The position numbers and the translations under genes were made by a program. From the NCBI GenBank assembly GCA_020726505.1, contig JAHLEZ010000006.1, forward strand, positions 2,046,001 to 2,110,000: 64,000 nucleotides of DNA. Direction: 5' to 3'. Numbering within the stretch: the stretch's first letter is position 1; every line of letters starts with the position of its first letter. Under the pieces are notes generated by a model. That model saw nothing but the letters and a program-made list of their open reading frames with translations, had not been told where the DNA came from and did not search any database. Of the stretch, positions 10,892 to 24,168 are shown piece by piece. This DNA is from Leptodontidium sp. MPI-SDFR-AT-0119. Lineage: Eukaryota; Ascomycota; Leotiomycetes; Helotiales; Leptodontidiaceae.

Positions 10892-13800
10892 ATGCGGAGG
10901 CGATCGTCTGGATCCGCCGCAGAGGACGAAGGCGACCCTCCACCATCGAATGCGGACGCGGACATAGCTTCTGTGATTGTTGAGGGAGCAGGGGGTTCCT
11001 CCAAATTCGACGAGTCAACCGCGAACAAGGAGCCCAGGAATCTTCAGACAACATCTGCAGCTCGACGACCGGATACCAAGATCAATCAGACTCCCCACGA
11101 GCTCGACCGGCGGAAAAGTACGGACAAGAGGCATTCCACAGCCAGGAGTCGCCGGCCCAGCAGCGGTACGAATTGGAAACCTTCACAGCTGCGAGATGGC
11201 GACGTAGACAAGGATCGATCTACAGAAACCCCAGTCCTCATCGTGTCCTCGAAAGAAGACATGGCATCTGAGAAGATACCCGAATCTCGACAGAATGCTC
11301 GTCGCTCGAGACTTCGAAGCCCCTGGTCCATCTCCTTCCTCACCTTAATCACAACAGCGTTGGCCCTGCTCTCACTGGCCTCCATAATACACTCGTTCTC
11401 TAGTCGGCAGTTGGATGCAAAGGGATGTCGTATGTCATACATGAGACCGTCATTTGCGAAGCTATCCGATTTCGATACGGAGCACACACGGTTTGCAAGC
11501 AAGTACTCAGTTTATCTGTACAGGGAGGGCATGGTTGATGAGGATACCAAGGTACACAATACAGTCAATAGGGCCTGGCAATGCTGACATTTCCCTTCAG
11601 GTCAAAGGAGTTCCAGTACTCTTCATTCCCGGAAATGCTGGCTCTTACAAGCAAGTGCGTCCCATTGCCGCTGAAGGTGCTACCTACTTCCATGATTTCC
11701 TACGGCATGACCAAGCTGCGATCAACGCCGGAGCTCGGAATCTCGACTTCTTCACTGTCGATTTTAACGAGGACATAACGGCATTCCACGGCCAAACCCT
11801 ACTGGACCAAGCTGAATATCTCAATGAGGCAATTGCGTACATCCTCTCCCTCTACCACGACCCACGCAGGTCTGAGAGAGATCCGGACCTTCCAGATCCA
11901 ACATCAGTCATAATACTGGGGCATTCAATGGGGGGAATAGTAGCTCGAACTATGCTGGTAATGCCAAACTATCAATCGAATTCGATCAACACGATTATCA
12001 CCATGTCTGCTCCCCATGCACGCCCCCCAGTTTCTTTCGACGCCGAAATCGTTCGAACATACAAGAAGATCAATGACTATTGGAGACAAGCATATTCGCA
12101 GAAGTGGGCAAACAATAACCCATTGTGGCATGTCACCTTGATTTCTATTGCCGGTGGAGGACTTGATTCCGTGGTCCCCTCAGATTATTCAAGCTTGGAG
12201 TCGCTGGTGCCAGACACACATGGTTTTACAGTTTTCACTACGTCCGTTCCAAATGTATGGACTGGTATGGATCACCAAGCTATTCTCTGGTGTGATCAGT
12301 TCCGGAAGGTAGTCGTGCGATCGCTTTACGATGTGATTGACGTCAATCGACCAGCGCAGACCAAGCCACGAGCAGATAGGATGCGAGTCTTCAAGAAGTG
12401 GTATTTGACAGGCATGGAGAATATTGCGGAGAAGACGCTGTCGCAAAAGGAACCAACAACTCTGCTTACCTTGGAGGACAACTCAAACTCGATACTTGCA
12501 CAGGGAGAACGCCTGACAGTGAGAAAATTCGGACAGAGTCGTAAACCTCGAGCTTATCTTCTGCCAATTCCGCCGCAAGGAACACCAGGAGGAAAGAGAT
12601 TCACACTCTTGACGGATCAAAAGTTGGACAACCCTGGTGATTCTGGAAAGTTGGAAGTACTGTTTTGCAGTGTCTTTCCACTCCACCCTGGACAATCGGC
12701 AACACTATTCTCTATGAACATGGACTTGTCAGGCGACAGCTCTGGATCTACGAGACTGGCATGTAAAAATGCAGCTTCAGATGTGATTATGTTACCAGCA
12801 TCAACAAGAACCAACAAAAGGCCATTCTACCTGGACCAAGAAGCGGAAGTGATTCCATTCTCTTACCTGCAATACGACCTTGAAGACATTCTTGACCATC
12901 AATTTGTTGCCATTGTTGATAAAGTGGTCGATCCTACACCTGGCTGGGTCATTGCGGAATTCAGCGACAATGTACAATCGCACCGAGTCCGGTCTTTAGG
13001 TCTTCGACGACTTCTTACTCTGGGGTTGAAAATAAAGCTTCCCGCAAGTCGTCCTATGGTAGCCGAGGTCAAAATTCCCTCCTTACACTCAAGTTTACTC
13101 GCATACAAGCTAGAGATGGGAAATCAGATTTGTGGGGAAGACGCCGAGCTCTTCACTCCTTTGCTTCGACAATACATCTCGGAACCTTACGAATCCAAGT
13201 ATTTCGTTAATGTTAAGCAAGCCGATATCAACCTTCACGGAGTCTCGCCCTACATGCCACCTGCATTGAAGCAAAAGACCACACAAGAAGGGTTGAGTCT
13301 TCAGTTCTGGACGGATCCTACCTGCAACTCTAGTGTCAAGATTTCTCTGAAGGTCGATGTACCTGGAAGCTTGGGAAAGCTATACATGCGGTACCGCACA
13401 GTGTTTGCAGCATTCCCACTGCTGATTGTTGCTCTTGTATTGAGAAAGCAGTTCCGGGTCTACGACGAGACGGGATTCTTCATGTCGTTCTCCGAGAGTC
13501 TAGATCTGTGTCTTCGTCAATCTCTGCCGCTGGTACTTTTGGCGCTTACATGCCTGTCGGTCTCATTTGCCCAGACTAGCTCAGCTTCCCCTCAGCCTGC
13601 TTCGTCGGGTTTCTGGGGATGGGGCAGGAACGCAACCGAGACACAGGTAGACTATACCCGGAATGATCTCCTAGTTGGGTCCCCAGATCCATTCTTCTGG
13701 TTTATGGTCCCCCTCATTGGCTTGGTTTGTGTGGGAGTTTGTGTTATGATCAACTACGCAACACTCACACTCACCCACGTCCTGTGCATTGTGTACAGTT

Positions 13801-14462
13801 TCGTGCGCGTTAAACCTGCGTGGTTACGAAATGATGACAAACGAAGAGCAGCATCCCCAGCATTTGCGCCATCAACACCACGTCGACGTATACTGACCAC
13901 TGCCATGCTCTTGTTTCTGGTCTCCACCGTCATCCCATACCAGTTCGCATATCTCGTTGCATGTCTTGTGCAGATTGCCACCTGTACTCGTGCTCTTCGA
14001 TTTGCGAGGGAAGCACGATCCAACACGAATTTCAACTTCCACAACTACGCTCACTCGATCCTCATTCTCATGCTGTGGATCCTTCCTATCAACCTTCCTA
14101 TACTCGTGGTATGGGTACACAACTTGGCCGTACACTGGCTTACCCCATTCTCATCTCATCACAACGTCCTTTCAATAATGCCATTCATCCTTCTGGTCGA
14201 GACTTTGACCAGTGGAAAGATGGTACCACGTGTCACTTCGCGTTTGCGCCATTTTACCAGCGTGTTTTTCTTTGGCATTGCCATCTACGCCGCAGTATAT
14301 GGTGTGACTTATGCATACATGCTCCATTATCTCGTCAACTTCGTTGCGGCATGGCTTGTCGCAATTCACTCTTCCACTTCGTCTTGGACACTCAATGGAC
14401 TTAGCACGATCTTCGAGCCAGAGGGAAACGAGAGCACGCGGAAACGAGGAAAGACACCTTGA
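10892..14462 (+). CDS. BST1: GPI inositol-deacylase (PGAP1/Bst1 family)
   Basis: ER membrane lipase that removes the acyl chain from the inositol of GPI anchors, needed for efficient ER exit and quality control of GPI-anchored proteins. Two exons (10892-11551 and 11601-14462, 49-nt intron) give 1173 aa, normal for filamentous fungi. A polar, basic N-terminal tail of about 145 residues precedes a transmembrane helix at about 147-168. The lipase core begins with VPVLFIPGNAGSYKQVRP, and the nucleophile lies in LGHSMGG (Ser about 329). The C-terminal third has several hydrophobic helices, as in the family. The ATG at 10892 was chosen because it is the first in frame and places the membrane anchor before the lipase domain. 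Identification is firm. Confidence 0.95.
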
Positions 14463-15389
14463 AGAACCCCTACTCGTCCTACTGAACAAGCAATATACGA
14501 TTCCACGACTCGATGCAGCCTTTTCACCTCTTCGAAGAGAAGAGTGTCAACTTCTAATACCATGCTAGATTTCCGTTCCAACACTCAGTTCATAAGTTTA
14601 CATCCTTCGGCGTTCAGAACACAGCATACATGAGCGGTCCTTGTTTTCCCACGGGAGACTTTCTAGATTCTCACATGGGGAGTCCTACGCGTCTGACTTT
14701 TGCTGTACATAACTTCTCAGGTGGCGACCTTCCTTCACTCTTCTGCATACATACTCGCGCTCGCGAGCGCTGGACGTTTACCATATTCTGCTTTTCGCGT
14801 CAAATCCCCACCGCAAATCCAAGAGGTACTTGCTGCGTGGGGATATATTTAATGTCTATACCTCTTCAGATGGTGACGATAAGCAGCCGGCTTAAGAAGG
14901 GGATGGAAAGGGTTGTATAATTGGATTGGAGCTTTGGGAGCTGGTTCCGGATTGAAATTTAACTGGTTTCGCTGAGCTGGCTGGAGTTGGTTTGAAAGAC
15001 AGGTTGGGGGCTGCTCATAAACGAGGAGGGCCCTACTGATACAGCACGCTGGCTTAGATTGCGTGCTGATGGTGGGTGGAAGTAAAGACCGGCTCATTGG
15101 GAAACAATGAGAGCTTGAATATAGAATCGAGTGGTGTTTATACTAGCATTGAGCTTTTTGCACAAATGCAACCTAATACTTGACTTTGGCTTCAAGAACT
15201 AGTTCTCGTCCGATCCTCTCGTCTGGTGATTCTTATGTTGAAAGTATGTGGGAGTTTCCTGCTGGCAGTACCTTAGGTTGATGTCAAGCTTACCGAAGCA
15301 AGTCACGAAATGGAAGTCACGTCTCGCGTTGACCACTTTAAACGTCGTGTTCAGAGTCGCGTCTCCCCTCCGCAATCAAAAATGTAGAG
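14463..15389. other. Intergenic between BST1 and PMS1
   Basis: This 927-base stretch between two same-strand genes has no coding sequence with motifs. It should hold the BST1 3' UTR and the PMS1 promoter. Confidence 0.6.
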
Positions 15390-18300
15390 ATGGCCACCAT
15401 AAAGGCGATTGAAGGCAAGACGGTTCGTGCTCTGATATTCAGACCAAATTAACAAGCAGCTAATGTCATACAGGTCCATCAAATCCAGTCCGGCCAAGTC
15501 ATCGTTGATTTATGCTCCGTTGTCAAGGAATTGGTGGAGAATAGCCTCGACGCAGGAGCGACAAGCATCGGTATATTGAAATGACCCAGCAACATATCTC
15601 TCTACCAGACTGCTGACTGAAGTGATTGCAGACGTACGATTCAAGAACCAGGGACTGGACGCCATAGAGGTGCAGGATAACGGCGATGGCATCTCCCCGC
15701 ACAATTACGATACCCTCGCTCTCAAACACCACACCTCTAAACTCTCGACGTACTCCGACCTCACTACCCTACAGACCTTCGGTTTCCGCGGCGAGGCTCT
15801 TTCTTCACTATGTGCGCTGTCGAAGTTCTCCGTTGTGACGTGTATGGCGGCGGATGCGCCCAAGGGGACAAAACTCGAATTCGAAGTGTCGGGCAAGCTG
15901 AAGGGGACAAGTGTCGTTGCGGCGCAAAAGGGGACAACTGTTGCTGTGGAGAACTTGTTTAATAATCTCCCTGTGCGGAGGAGGGAGTTGGAGAGGAATA
16001 TCAAGAGGGAGTGGAATAGAGTGGTGGGCGTGCTGGGCCAATATGCCTGCATACAGACGGGCATCAAATTCTCTGTGTCCCAGCAGGCTGGGAAGGGGAA
16101 GAAGACAACGCTGTTTTCTACCAAAGGGAATCAGTCGACGAGGGAGAACATTGTGAATGTCTTTGGGGCGAAGACTCTCACGGCTTTGATTGCTTTGGAC
16201 CTGAATCTGGAGCTGGAGGCGACTAGTGCGCCGACTCAGAGATGGAGCACCCAGGACGATGGTGGATCAAAAGAGATCCGTATCGTGGGTCATATTTCAC
16301 GTCCAGCTTCTGGAGAAGGTCGTCAGACGCCGGATAGACAAATGTTTTTCGTCAACGCGAGGCCTTGCGGTCTTCCACAAGTTGCAAAAGCTTTCAACGA
16401 AGTCTACAAAGCCTACAATGGCACCCAATCGCCCTTCATATTCGCTAATATCGAACTAGATACACATCTTTACGATGTCAACGTCAGTCCGGACAAGCGG
16501 ACTATACTACTTCATGACCAGAATCGCATGTTGGAGAATCTGAAGGAGGCTCTCACTGCTCTGTTTGAATCCCAGGATTATACGGTGCCTATATCACAGT
16601 TACCGGCACAGAAACAACCGACTTACAAGCAATTGACGATTAGTCAAGAGAATAGCAGCGCCCCGAAGACGTCTCAAACTGCAGCAGAATTGATGGAAGC
16701 TGGTGAATCCGAAGATTCCAGGTCTGTTAGTGAGGAGCCAGACGGGGATGGCAATGTAACGCCTGGAAGGAAGTTCAACCCTCTGTTCAGACGTGGCGCT
16801 GTTTCCCGAGAATCTATGAGCAAGGACAGTGCCGCCGTCAGTCCGATCTCAAAATGGGCGGGTAGGAAGACAGGGGATCGTATAGAGGATGAGCAAGATG
16901 AATCGGCGCCAAAATCTGCTCCTAAGATACCCGTTGGTCCCTCGGAAGAGAAGCGAAGGCTTGTTGAAAAGCTACGTAGAGAGAGCGAGGAGGCACAAGC
17001 GGCACATGATCCTTCTGAAGAGCCTGAAAGTCCTGGTGAGACCAGCCAGCCGACAAGTCCTCCCACAACCTCCACCAGACCACCTATTCTCATCTCAGCC
17101 TTTGACAGGCAACTCTCAGAGGCCCCAACGATTAGTAGCGAGAGAGGTTCTGTAGACCCCGAGCTTCCGATACCTGCACTACAGGCAATGCCGAAGTCAA
17201 CACCTTCGATTGCAGACAGATTCTCGAGCACGCCAAGAACCCAGAGGCCAGTTGCAGAGATAGCTACTATTATTATCGGAGACTCTACTGTGACTAGCTC
17301 TATTGGCACTCCATGTCCTAAAAGACCTCGAATCGACGATCCCCCAAGCACGTCTCGTGGTAGCTGCCTCTCGCAGATTGCAAAAGCTACGTTACCGACG
17401 TTCGGAAAGAGTCTTAGCCAGATGTTTGCTGCCCCTGGCACTGCTCGCCAATCTGTTCTTGATGATGGCATTGAAGACGATTCAGATGATCAGACTAGCC
17501 GTCATGATGCCCAGTTGATTACCAGTTCCGTGGATGGGTCGATGGACGTTGATGACAATGGACATGATGGGATAAATGATGATGAGCCTCAATCAGATGC
17601 TCTCGTCAAACATGGGCCAGATTCTTCACTTCTTTTGCCTGAGGACGAAGAAGATGACGATTATATTGACGAAGCAGAGAAAAAGGCTCTTGAAGAAGCT
17701 AAGATTCAGGAGATGATTGAGGAAGCTGAAAATTCCGCTGTGCTCCCGTCGCAGGAGAATCTTCAACGCGCAAAAGTCCTTGTGAAAGGTGGATCGAAGA
17801 AGAAAGATGCTACACTCAACTTTGTGAGATTAGTAGACACCGACATTTCTAAGATTACCAAACAGTACCAAGATCTCGAAGCAGCTATATCTGCATACCA
17901 GACAGCTGTAGCTGAGAAAGCAGAGGATGAAGCCTTGGATTCTGAGCAGGCAGAAGAGAAGCTATCTCTAACGATCTCCAAAACCGATTTTGCCAAGATG
18001 AAGATTGTCGGCCAGTTCAACCTTGGTTTCATACTTGCTACTCGAGCATCGGGATCGAATTCGGAAGATGGTGTTATGACTGCAGATGACATGTTTATCA
18101 TTGATCAGCATGCTTCCGATGAAAAGTACAATTTTGAGCGGCTACAAGCAACGACTATTGTCCAGTCTCAAAGACTTGTCTATCCCAAAACTCTCGACCT
18201 CACAGCGCTTGAAGAGGAGATTGTCATGGAGAATCTCGCGGCACTCGAAACAAACGGCTTCATTGTCACAGTCGATGAATCTGGCGAATCGCCTGTAGGA

Positions 18301-18783
18301 AATCGCTGCCAGCTCGTCAGCTTACCCCTGAGTCGCGAGACAGCCTTCTCGCTTACCGATCTTGAAGAGTTGATAGCACTGTTAGCGGAACACCCTCCTG
18401 GAACGGTTCCTCGTCCTGCCAAAGTGAGAAAGATGTTCGCTATGAGGGCTTGTAGGAGTAGCATCATGATCGGCAAGACCTTGACGCACAAGCAGATGGG
18501 CAAAGTTGTTACCCATCTGGGGGAGCTGGATAAGCCGTGGAATTGTCCACATGGAAGACCCACTATGAGACACTTGTGCGGGCTTGGACATTGGGAAAGT
18601 GAGGGGTGGAAGGAGGATAAGAGGATTGATGAGGAGGGAGAGAGAAGTGTTGGTACTGATTGGGCGGCTTATGTCAAGGGTGAACGAGCTGTTTCAACTT
18701 CGCCTGGACCGGAAGAGGGTGAGGCAGAAGTAGAAGCAGGCGAGGAAGATGAAGAGGTAGACGAAGGGACTTCGAGCGAATAG
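15390..18783 (+). CDS. PMS1: DNA mismatch repair protein PMS1 (MutL homologue)
   Basis: Subunit of the nuclear MutL-alpha endonuclease (with MLH1) that nicks the daughter strand during mismatch repair. Three exons (15390-15422, 15474-15570, 15632-18783) give 1093 aa. The N-terminal GHKL ATPase motifs are visible: [14 protein letters not shown] with the catalytic Glu, VQDNGDGI, and [11 protein letters not shown] long low-complexity acidic linker (about residues 330-750) is followed by the C-terminal dimerisation and endonuclease domain. That domain has the metal-binding DQHA-x2-E-x4-E motif ([12 protein letters not shown], about 868-879), ACRSSIMIG, and the Cys/His sites in [11 protein letters not shown]. 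The endonuclease motif separates it from MLH1 and MLH2-like proteins. The tiny first exon of 11 codons is easily missed by gene finders. Confidence 0.96.
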
Positions 18784-19148
18784 GTGGACCAGGGCGATCA
18801 AGTAATGGAAGACGAGGAAATTTCGGAAGGACAGGAGTCCTCGTAGGATATTGGACATCAGATGGACAAAATTGAGGGATTCAGGCTTTGAATTACGGAG
18901 TCAAAAGCGAGGGGCCTTTAGGGAAATTCGGCGAGAAGGTGTTTTTGGTTTAGGTATCTATTTCCTCATTTTCGTTTCGTCTACATTTGTACAGACAACA
19001 CCCCTTTTCCTCCAAAGATACCCAACCCGTAGCCATAGTCCATATACGTTCTCCCAGTATATGCGCCATTAAACAAGAGAACAAACAGGCAAACCAATCA
19101 AATCATAAACACAACGCCCGCAATCCTATATCCATCCTTCCAGCCCAT
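18784..19148. other. Short convergent intergenic gap
   Basis: These 365 bases lie between the PMS1 stop and the stop of the minus-strand membrane protein gene. They should hold two converging 3' UTRs; nothing else is seen. Confidence 0.6.
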
Positions 19149-21043
19149 TTACAACCCACTGACCTTCCGAAACCTAGTCCCCCACCCCTTCCCCCCATCA
19201 TTACCACCCCGTCCCTCCTCCGCAATCTTCCCACTAACATCCCTCCTATCGAGAGCACGGAAGCTGCCTTTCCCAGCACCGAAGTCATTACCACTCGATA
19301 CCTGTCTATTCGATCCTCCCCCGATCATAATAGGTGGCGTACCCGGCTTCAGCTCTCCGTAATGCTTCGCCTTGAAAGCTATATCCTTTTGAATCAGATC
19401 TCGCTCTTTAGCGCGTTCCAGAGCAGGTGATGTGATATCCGCGATATCACCACTTCCATCCATATCCATCCCCACACTACTCCCTCCGTTCGAGTTACGC
19501 GAATACGCATTACGGCCGATATCACTCAATGGCTCACCATAACGATTGTTATGGCCGTGTCTCGGCGTAGGGGGGTTCGCCTCTAATGGATTTGGATGGT
19601 CGTATGAGGATCCGTAGTCGGTCGCCACGTCTATGGAGATATTCTCTTCTGAGTCGTATCGTTGGTGCAAGGGCTGATATTGCGCTTTCTTCGCGGGCGA
19701 GGAGCGTGTTCGTGCCTTTCCTATAGAGTCGTTGCCGAACCAGGGAGAGGAGACGCCGACCGTGCTGCTGAGGGGGCGGGTGGTGGAGGAGCGTAAGGAG
19801 GAGTTCGAGGCTTCGGAGTGGGGGAGGTGGATTTCTTGGGTGTAGGAGGCACGTTTTGGAGGGGAGGGGGGAGGTGTGTATTGGTTTCCTTGGCCGGGGC
19901 TGGAGTTGCGCTTAAGTTGGTCGGCGTGCAGAGAGGAGCGGTTTGAGGGCACGGCTTGGTATTGTCTGCTTGGGAGATCGACGCGCGAGTCTCTGGATTG
20001 AGGAGGTGTAGATTTGTATGTTGATAATGAGGTGCTGGATTGAGTGCGTGTGTGGAAGAAAGGGATCGTAGGTGGTCGGCTTAGATCCTCGTATGCGGCG
20101 CCAGATGCACGCTTGCTCTCCAGTGGGTGGGAAATTCGTTTCTCGGAGTAGGTGGATGAGATGGCTGTTGATACGGAAGACTTGTTACGTTTGTGCCGGG
20201 TGGTGAGATTGTCTTCCAATGGGTTCATGTCGGGTGGTAGCTTGGTGATTTTGTGGAATGTGACGGCGAGATAGAGGGATATGGCCAGGGAGACCAAGTG
20301 CAAACCGCCGCCGACGGCTGCGAGGTAGAACACTACTCTTGAAAAAGTGTTGATGAGGGATGCATTGGAGAGGATAGTCTTCCAGCCGGACTGCCTCGTC
20401 ATTGCTACTAGAGCGCTGAAGCCGTAGAAGGGAGCGATGGAGACGTCGAAGAAGGACGCGAAGAGCATGTAGGATGCTGATGAGGCAGGAGTTCGTCCAG
20501 AGGGTTTACGTGCGAGGTGGTAGATTCCATAGACTGTATGAAGAATTGCTACTCCTGGCTGTAAAGAAGTTAATATTTGAATGTAGTGAGAGTGGTTGAA
20601 AACTTACGACAATTCTCATGACCCATCCTGTCGAGGCGTCAACGCCTTTAATCAAGATCATCAAGACCAGCAGTCCAAGGGCGGCAATCAATTCGAAGCA
20701 TCGTAGGACCAATTGTATGATGCGCATCCATTTTATCCATTTCTTCGCACTGGGGTTCATGGGTGTTGCTGTCGAACTTCCATATGGCAGGATGAGATAT
20801 GAACTATGCGATACACCAACCGTTAGCAGACTGTTTACATTCCCCAATCTAAGACATTGGATATGACAGAGGAACACACTCAGGATGCTGATTGAAGTTA
20901 ACCAAAGGACCTTCATGCTTCGGTCGTGGAGGCTTCGGTGTGTAGCTTGCGCGCGTGACGGCCTTGGGATCGAATTCACGATATGGGGAATTCGGTCCCT
21001 CTGTTTTAATAGGATCGTAGAGGAAGGGAGGTTCTACACCCAT
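19149..21043 (-). CDS. Fungal four-TM membrane protein with Ser-rich tail, function unknown
   Basis: Three exons (21043-20880, 20803-20608, 20558-19149) give 589 aa. After a Pro-rich N-terminus (start MGVEPPFLYDP) come four hydrophobic segments at about 82-105, 112-134, 146-172 and 193-222, followed by a cytosolic-looking tail of more than 350 residues rich in Ser, Pro and Arg with many potential phosphorylation sites. The arrangement resembles MARVEL-like four-helix membrane proteins, but I cannot name the family from motifs. The first intron carries a clear branch site (GCTAACG). The tail ends in GTRFRKVSGL. A plasma-membrane or secretory-pathway scaffold role is a guess. The reading frame is intact. 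Confidence 0.85.
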
Positions 21044-21357
21044 TGTTGCTTAGAGAATGACTGATCAGACTGAGGAGACAGAGTGAGACAGGGAGCAAAG
21101 CAAAAAGAATCAGGAAGCAGAATGAGTGATGCGATAGGAATGCGATGTTGTCAGATATGAACAGGGAAGCTTCAGGATGTGCAGGGAATCATGAGTTGGA
21201 GGGGGCATTTGTTGACCTTAGAGTGTGGTAACTATGGGCAACACCCGAGACCCGCTATTGTTACAGGGGAGAGCTCCAAAATTAGCGATAAGATATCGGA
21301 TGGAGGAGAGAAATATCCGAGAAACCTTGGACTTCAAGATGACGTGCAAACGACCAA
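21044..21357. promoter_or_regulatory. Divergent promoter region
   Basis: 314 bases between two divergently transcribed genes, the membrane protein and ARH1, serve as promoter for both. An out-of-frame upstream ATG frame (from 21225) overlaps the ARH1 start. No specific operator was recognised. Confidence 0.4.
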
Positions 21358-23038
21358 ATGGAGAGGATTGCGAAACCGTGGGTTTGCACGGGATGTGCGA
21401 ACGTATTGATGGGACGCACATCGATATTACCACGGATCACGACAATTGCTAGACAACGGCGAGCTTACACGGCAAAAGTACATGCTCAAGATGGAAGACC
21501 ATTCCGTATGGCGGTCATTGGATCCGGACCTGCTGGGTTCTATACGGCATACAAAGTGATGTCGAAGATTGAGAATTCGGTGGTGGATATGTATGAGCAA
21601 CTCCCAGTACCGTTTGGATTAGTGCGGTTTGGTGTTGCTCCAGATCATCCCGAGGTCAAGGTAATCCACCAAACATATTAAGAAGAAAGCAAATGGATGG
21701 GGTTGACGCAATATCACAGAACTGCCAGGACAAATTCGAAGAAGTAGCCGAATCGCCCCGATTCAATTTTGTAGGAAACATATCCATTGGAAATCAAGTT
21801 GGGGCATTGCCACTGCGAAGTCTCTTGCCTCACTACGATGCGGTTCTCTTCGCGTACGGAGCTTCTCGAGATCGGGCTCTTGGGATTGAGGGCGAGGATA
21901 CACTGAAGGGTATATACTCAGCTCGGGCATTCGTTGGCTGGTATAATGGTCTGCCGGAATACTCGAAGCTAGCGCCGGATTTGACGCTGGGTGAAGAGGC
22001 AGTAGTAATTGGGCAGGGAAATGTCGCGCTCGATGTGGCGAGGATCCTGTTGCAGGACCCAGAGATTCTGAAGGAGACTGATATTACGACGTATGCTATT
22101 CAGACGTTGAGGAAGAGTAAGGTGAAAAGGGTTAGGGTTGTGGGGAGGAGAGGTCCGATGCAGGTCAGTTAAGCACCCATATTTGATTGGCATTGGTATT
22201 GGTATTAATGGAAGTCTAGGGTGCTTTCACAATCAAGGAAGTCAGAGAGCTCATGAAGTTTCCATCAGTGGCATTCCACCCTGTTGATACATCCCTCATA
22301 CCAGATGATATTACAAAACTGCCAAGACCTACTAAGCGAATCATGGAAGTCCTGAAAAAAGGGTCAAGCGCATCTGTTTCCACGGCCCCAAAATCATGGT
22401 CCTTGGACTTCTGCCTTTCTCCGAAATCTTTTATTCCTAACACGGAATCACCGACGCAGCTTGGAACCATGTCATTCGAAAAGACAACTCTCGATCCTGA
22501 CGCCTTCTCTCTCGGGGCCAAAGCTGTCGGAACAGGTGAAGTAGTTGATGTTCCTGCATCATTGGCTTTCCGCTCCATTGGTTACAAGTCAGAACCTCTC
22601 TCCGAATTCTCTGAGTTGGGCATTCCCTTCAACGACCGCTCCGGAATTATACCAAATGATCATCTTGGTCGTGTTGTGAATGATGCTCCAGATTGGACAG
22701 ATGAGAAACGTGCTAAGCATCTGCCTGGGATGTACTGTGCTGGATGGGTGAAGCGAGGACCTACAGGTGTTATTGCAAGTACTATGGAAGACGCATTTTC
22801 GACGGCGGAATCTATTGCTATGGATTGGTATGGGAAGGTTCCCTTTCTCAATAGTCAAGGGGGAGATGCCTTAGGATGGGACGGAATGAAGGATGAAGCT
22901 GAGAAGCGAGGATGTAGGAGAGTGAGCTGGGAGGATTGGAAGAAGATCGATGGAGTGGAGAGAAGTAAAGGCCAGGAGAGTGGCAAAGTGAGGGAGAAGT
23001 TCACGAAGGTCGAAGACATGTTGGCGGTACTCGACTGA
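21358..23038 (+). CDS. ARH1: Mitochondrial NADPH:adrenodoxin (ferredoxin) oxidoreductase
   Basis: FAD enzyme of the mitochondrial matrix that passes electrons from NADPH to the Yah1-type ferredoxin for iron-sulfur cluster and heme A synthesis. Three exons (21358-21660, 21720-22163, 22220-23038) give 521 aa. An Arg-rich presequence (to about ARQRRAY, residue 37) precedes the FAD motif VIGSGPAGFYTA (about 53-64) and the family signature QLPVPFGLVRFGVAPDHPEVK. The NADP-binding segment is VVIGQGNVALDVARILL, and the C-terminal AGWVKRGPTGVI is the second FAD-contact motif of FDXR proteins. The ATG at 21358 was chosen because it supplies the mitochondrial targeting sequence. It is convergent with ETFA, with only 32 nt between the stops. 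Confidence 0.95.
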
Positions 23039-23070
23039 TGCGTGGGAATCTTGTCAATAATATATGTACA

Positions 23071-24168
23071 CTACTTATTGAGCTTCTCAGTAAGCTCTGG
23101 GACCTTATCAAACAAATCTCCAACTAATCCAACATCGGCGACTTGGAAGATAGGTGCATCGGCATCTTTGTTGATGGCTGCAATGACCTTACTGTCCTTC
23201 ATTCCTGCCAGATGTTGAATGGCACCAGAGATACCTGCGCAGAGGTACAATTGTGGTGCCACAACCTTTCCAGTCTGACCAACTTGCAAGCTGTTGTCAG
23301 CATATCCGCTGTCAACAGCTGCTCTTGAAGCTCCAACTGCTGCCCCCAGAGCATCTGCAAGTGGCAACATAATCCTATCAAACTCCTCCTTCGACTTCAA
23401 TCCTCGTCCACCAGATACGACCTTGCCAGCCGTAGCCAAATCAGGTCTATCTGACTTTGCAAGGTTCTCCGATACCCATTCCGTAGTGCTCTCGGCCTTG
23501 GAGTCCACACCATCTTCGATTGAGGCAGAACCTCCCTCTGCCTCCGCTGCTGCGAACGCTGTCCCTCGGATTGTGATGATCTTGATATCGTCTGATGACT
23601 CGACCGTTGCAATTGCATTTCCTGCATAAATCGGGCGCACGAAAGTCTTCTCGTCCTCGATGGCCGTGATGTCGGATATCTGCTGAACATCGAGTAGTGC
23701 TGCAACGCGGGGCATCAAGCTCTTGCCGAATGCTGTGTGGCCCATTATGATATGCGTATAGCCTCCCTTCTTGATATTCTCGACGAGTAATGGCGCATAG
23801 TTCTCTGGCAATTGCTATAAGACGCCGTTAGCATCCATAGAATAAATCCTAAACTATCAACACACCTTGTCATAAGCCGAGTTGTCTACTGAAATAACTT
23901 TCTCGATTCCCGAGACTTTAGAAGCTTCTTCTGCAACTCCCTTTATGTTTCCACCGGCCACGAACCCGGTGATTGATCCTCCTAGCTTTTTAGCAGCAGT
24001 AACTGCACCCAGGGAGCCATTGTTGAGCTTCCCATCCTTTTGTTCCAGAACAGCTAGTGATGAGAGGAGGCGTGCAAGAGCTGAGAGAGAGGCGACAGGC
24101 GCAGGACCTGCTGTCCTCAATTGTGTCCGCGCTTGGCGTAAAACCGATATGCCCGACCTAGAAATCAT
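23071..24168 (-). CDS. ETFA: Electron transfer flavoprotein subunit alpha
   Basis: Mitochondrial matrix flavoprotein that, with the beta subunit, carries electrons from acyl-CoA and other dehydrogenases to ETF-ubiquinone oxidoreductase. Two exons (24168-23866 and 23814-23071) give 348 aa, the usual length. The N-terminus is a typical presequence rich in Arg, Ala and Ser. The C-terminal FAD domain has [14 protein letters not shown], the [20 protein letters not shown] signature, and [20 protein letters not shown]. The ATG at 24168 is in frame and supplies the presequence; an upstream TTG is not credible. It shares a promoter region with RSC8 on the right and converges with ARH1 on the left. Confidence 0.96.
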
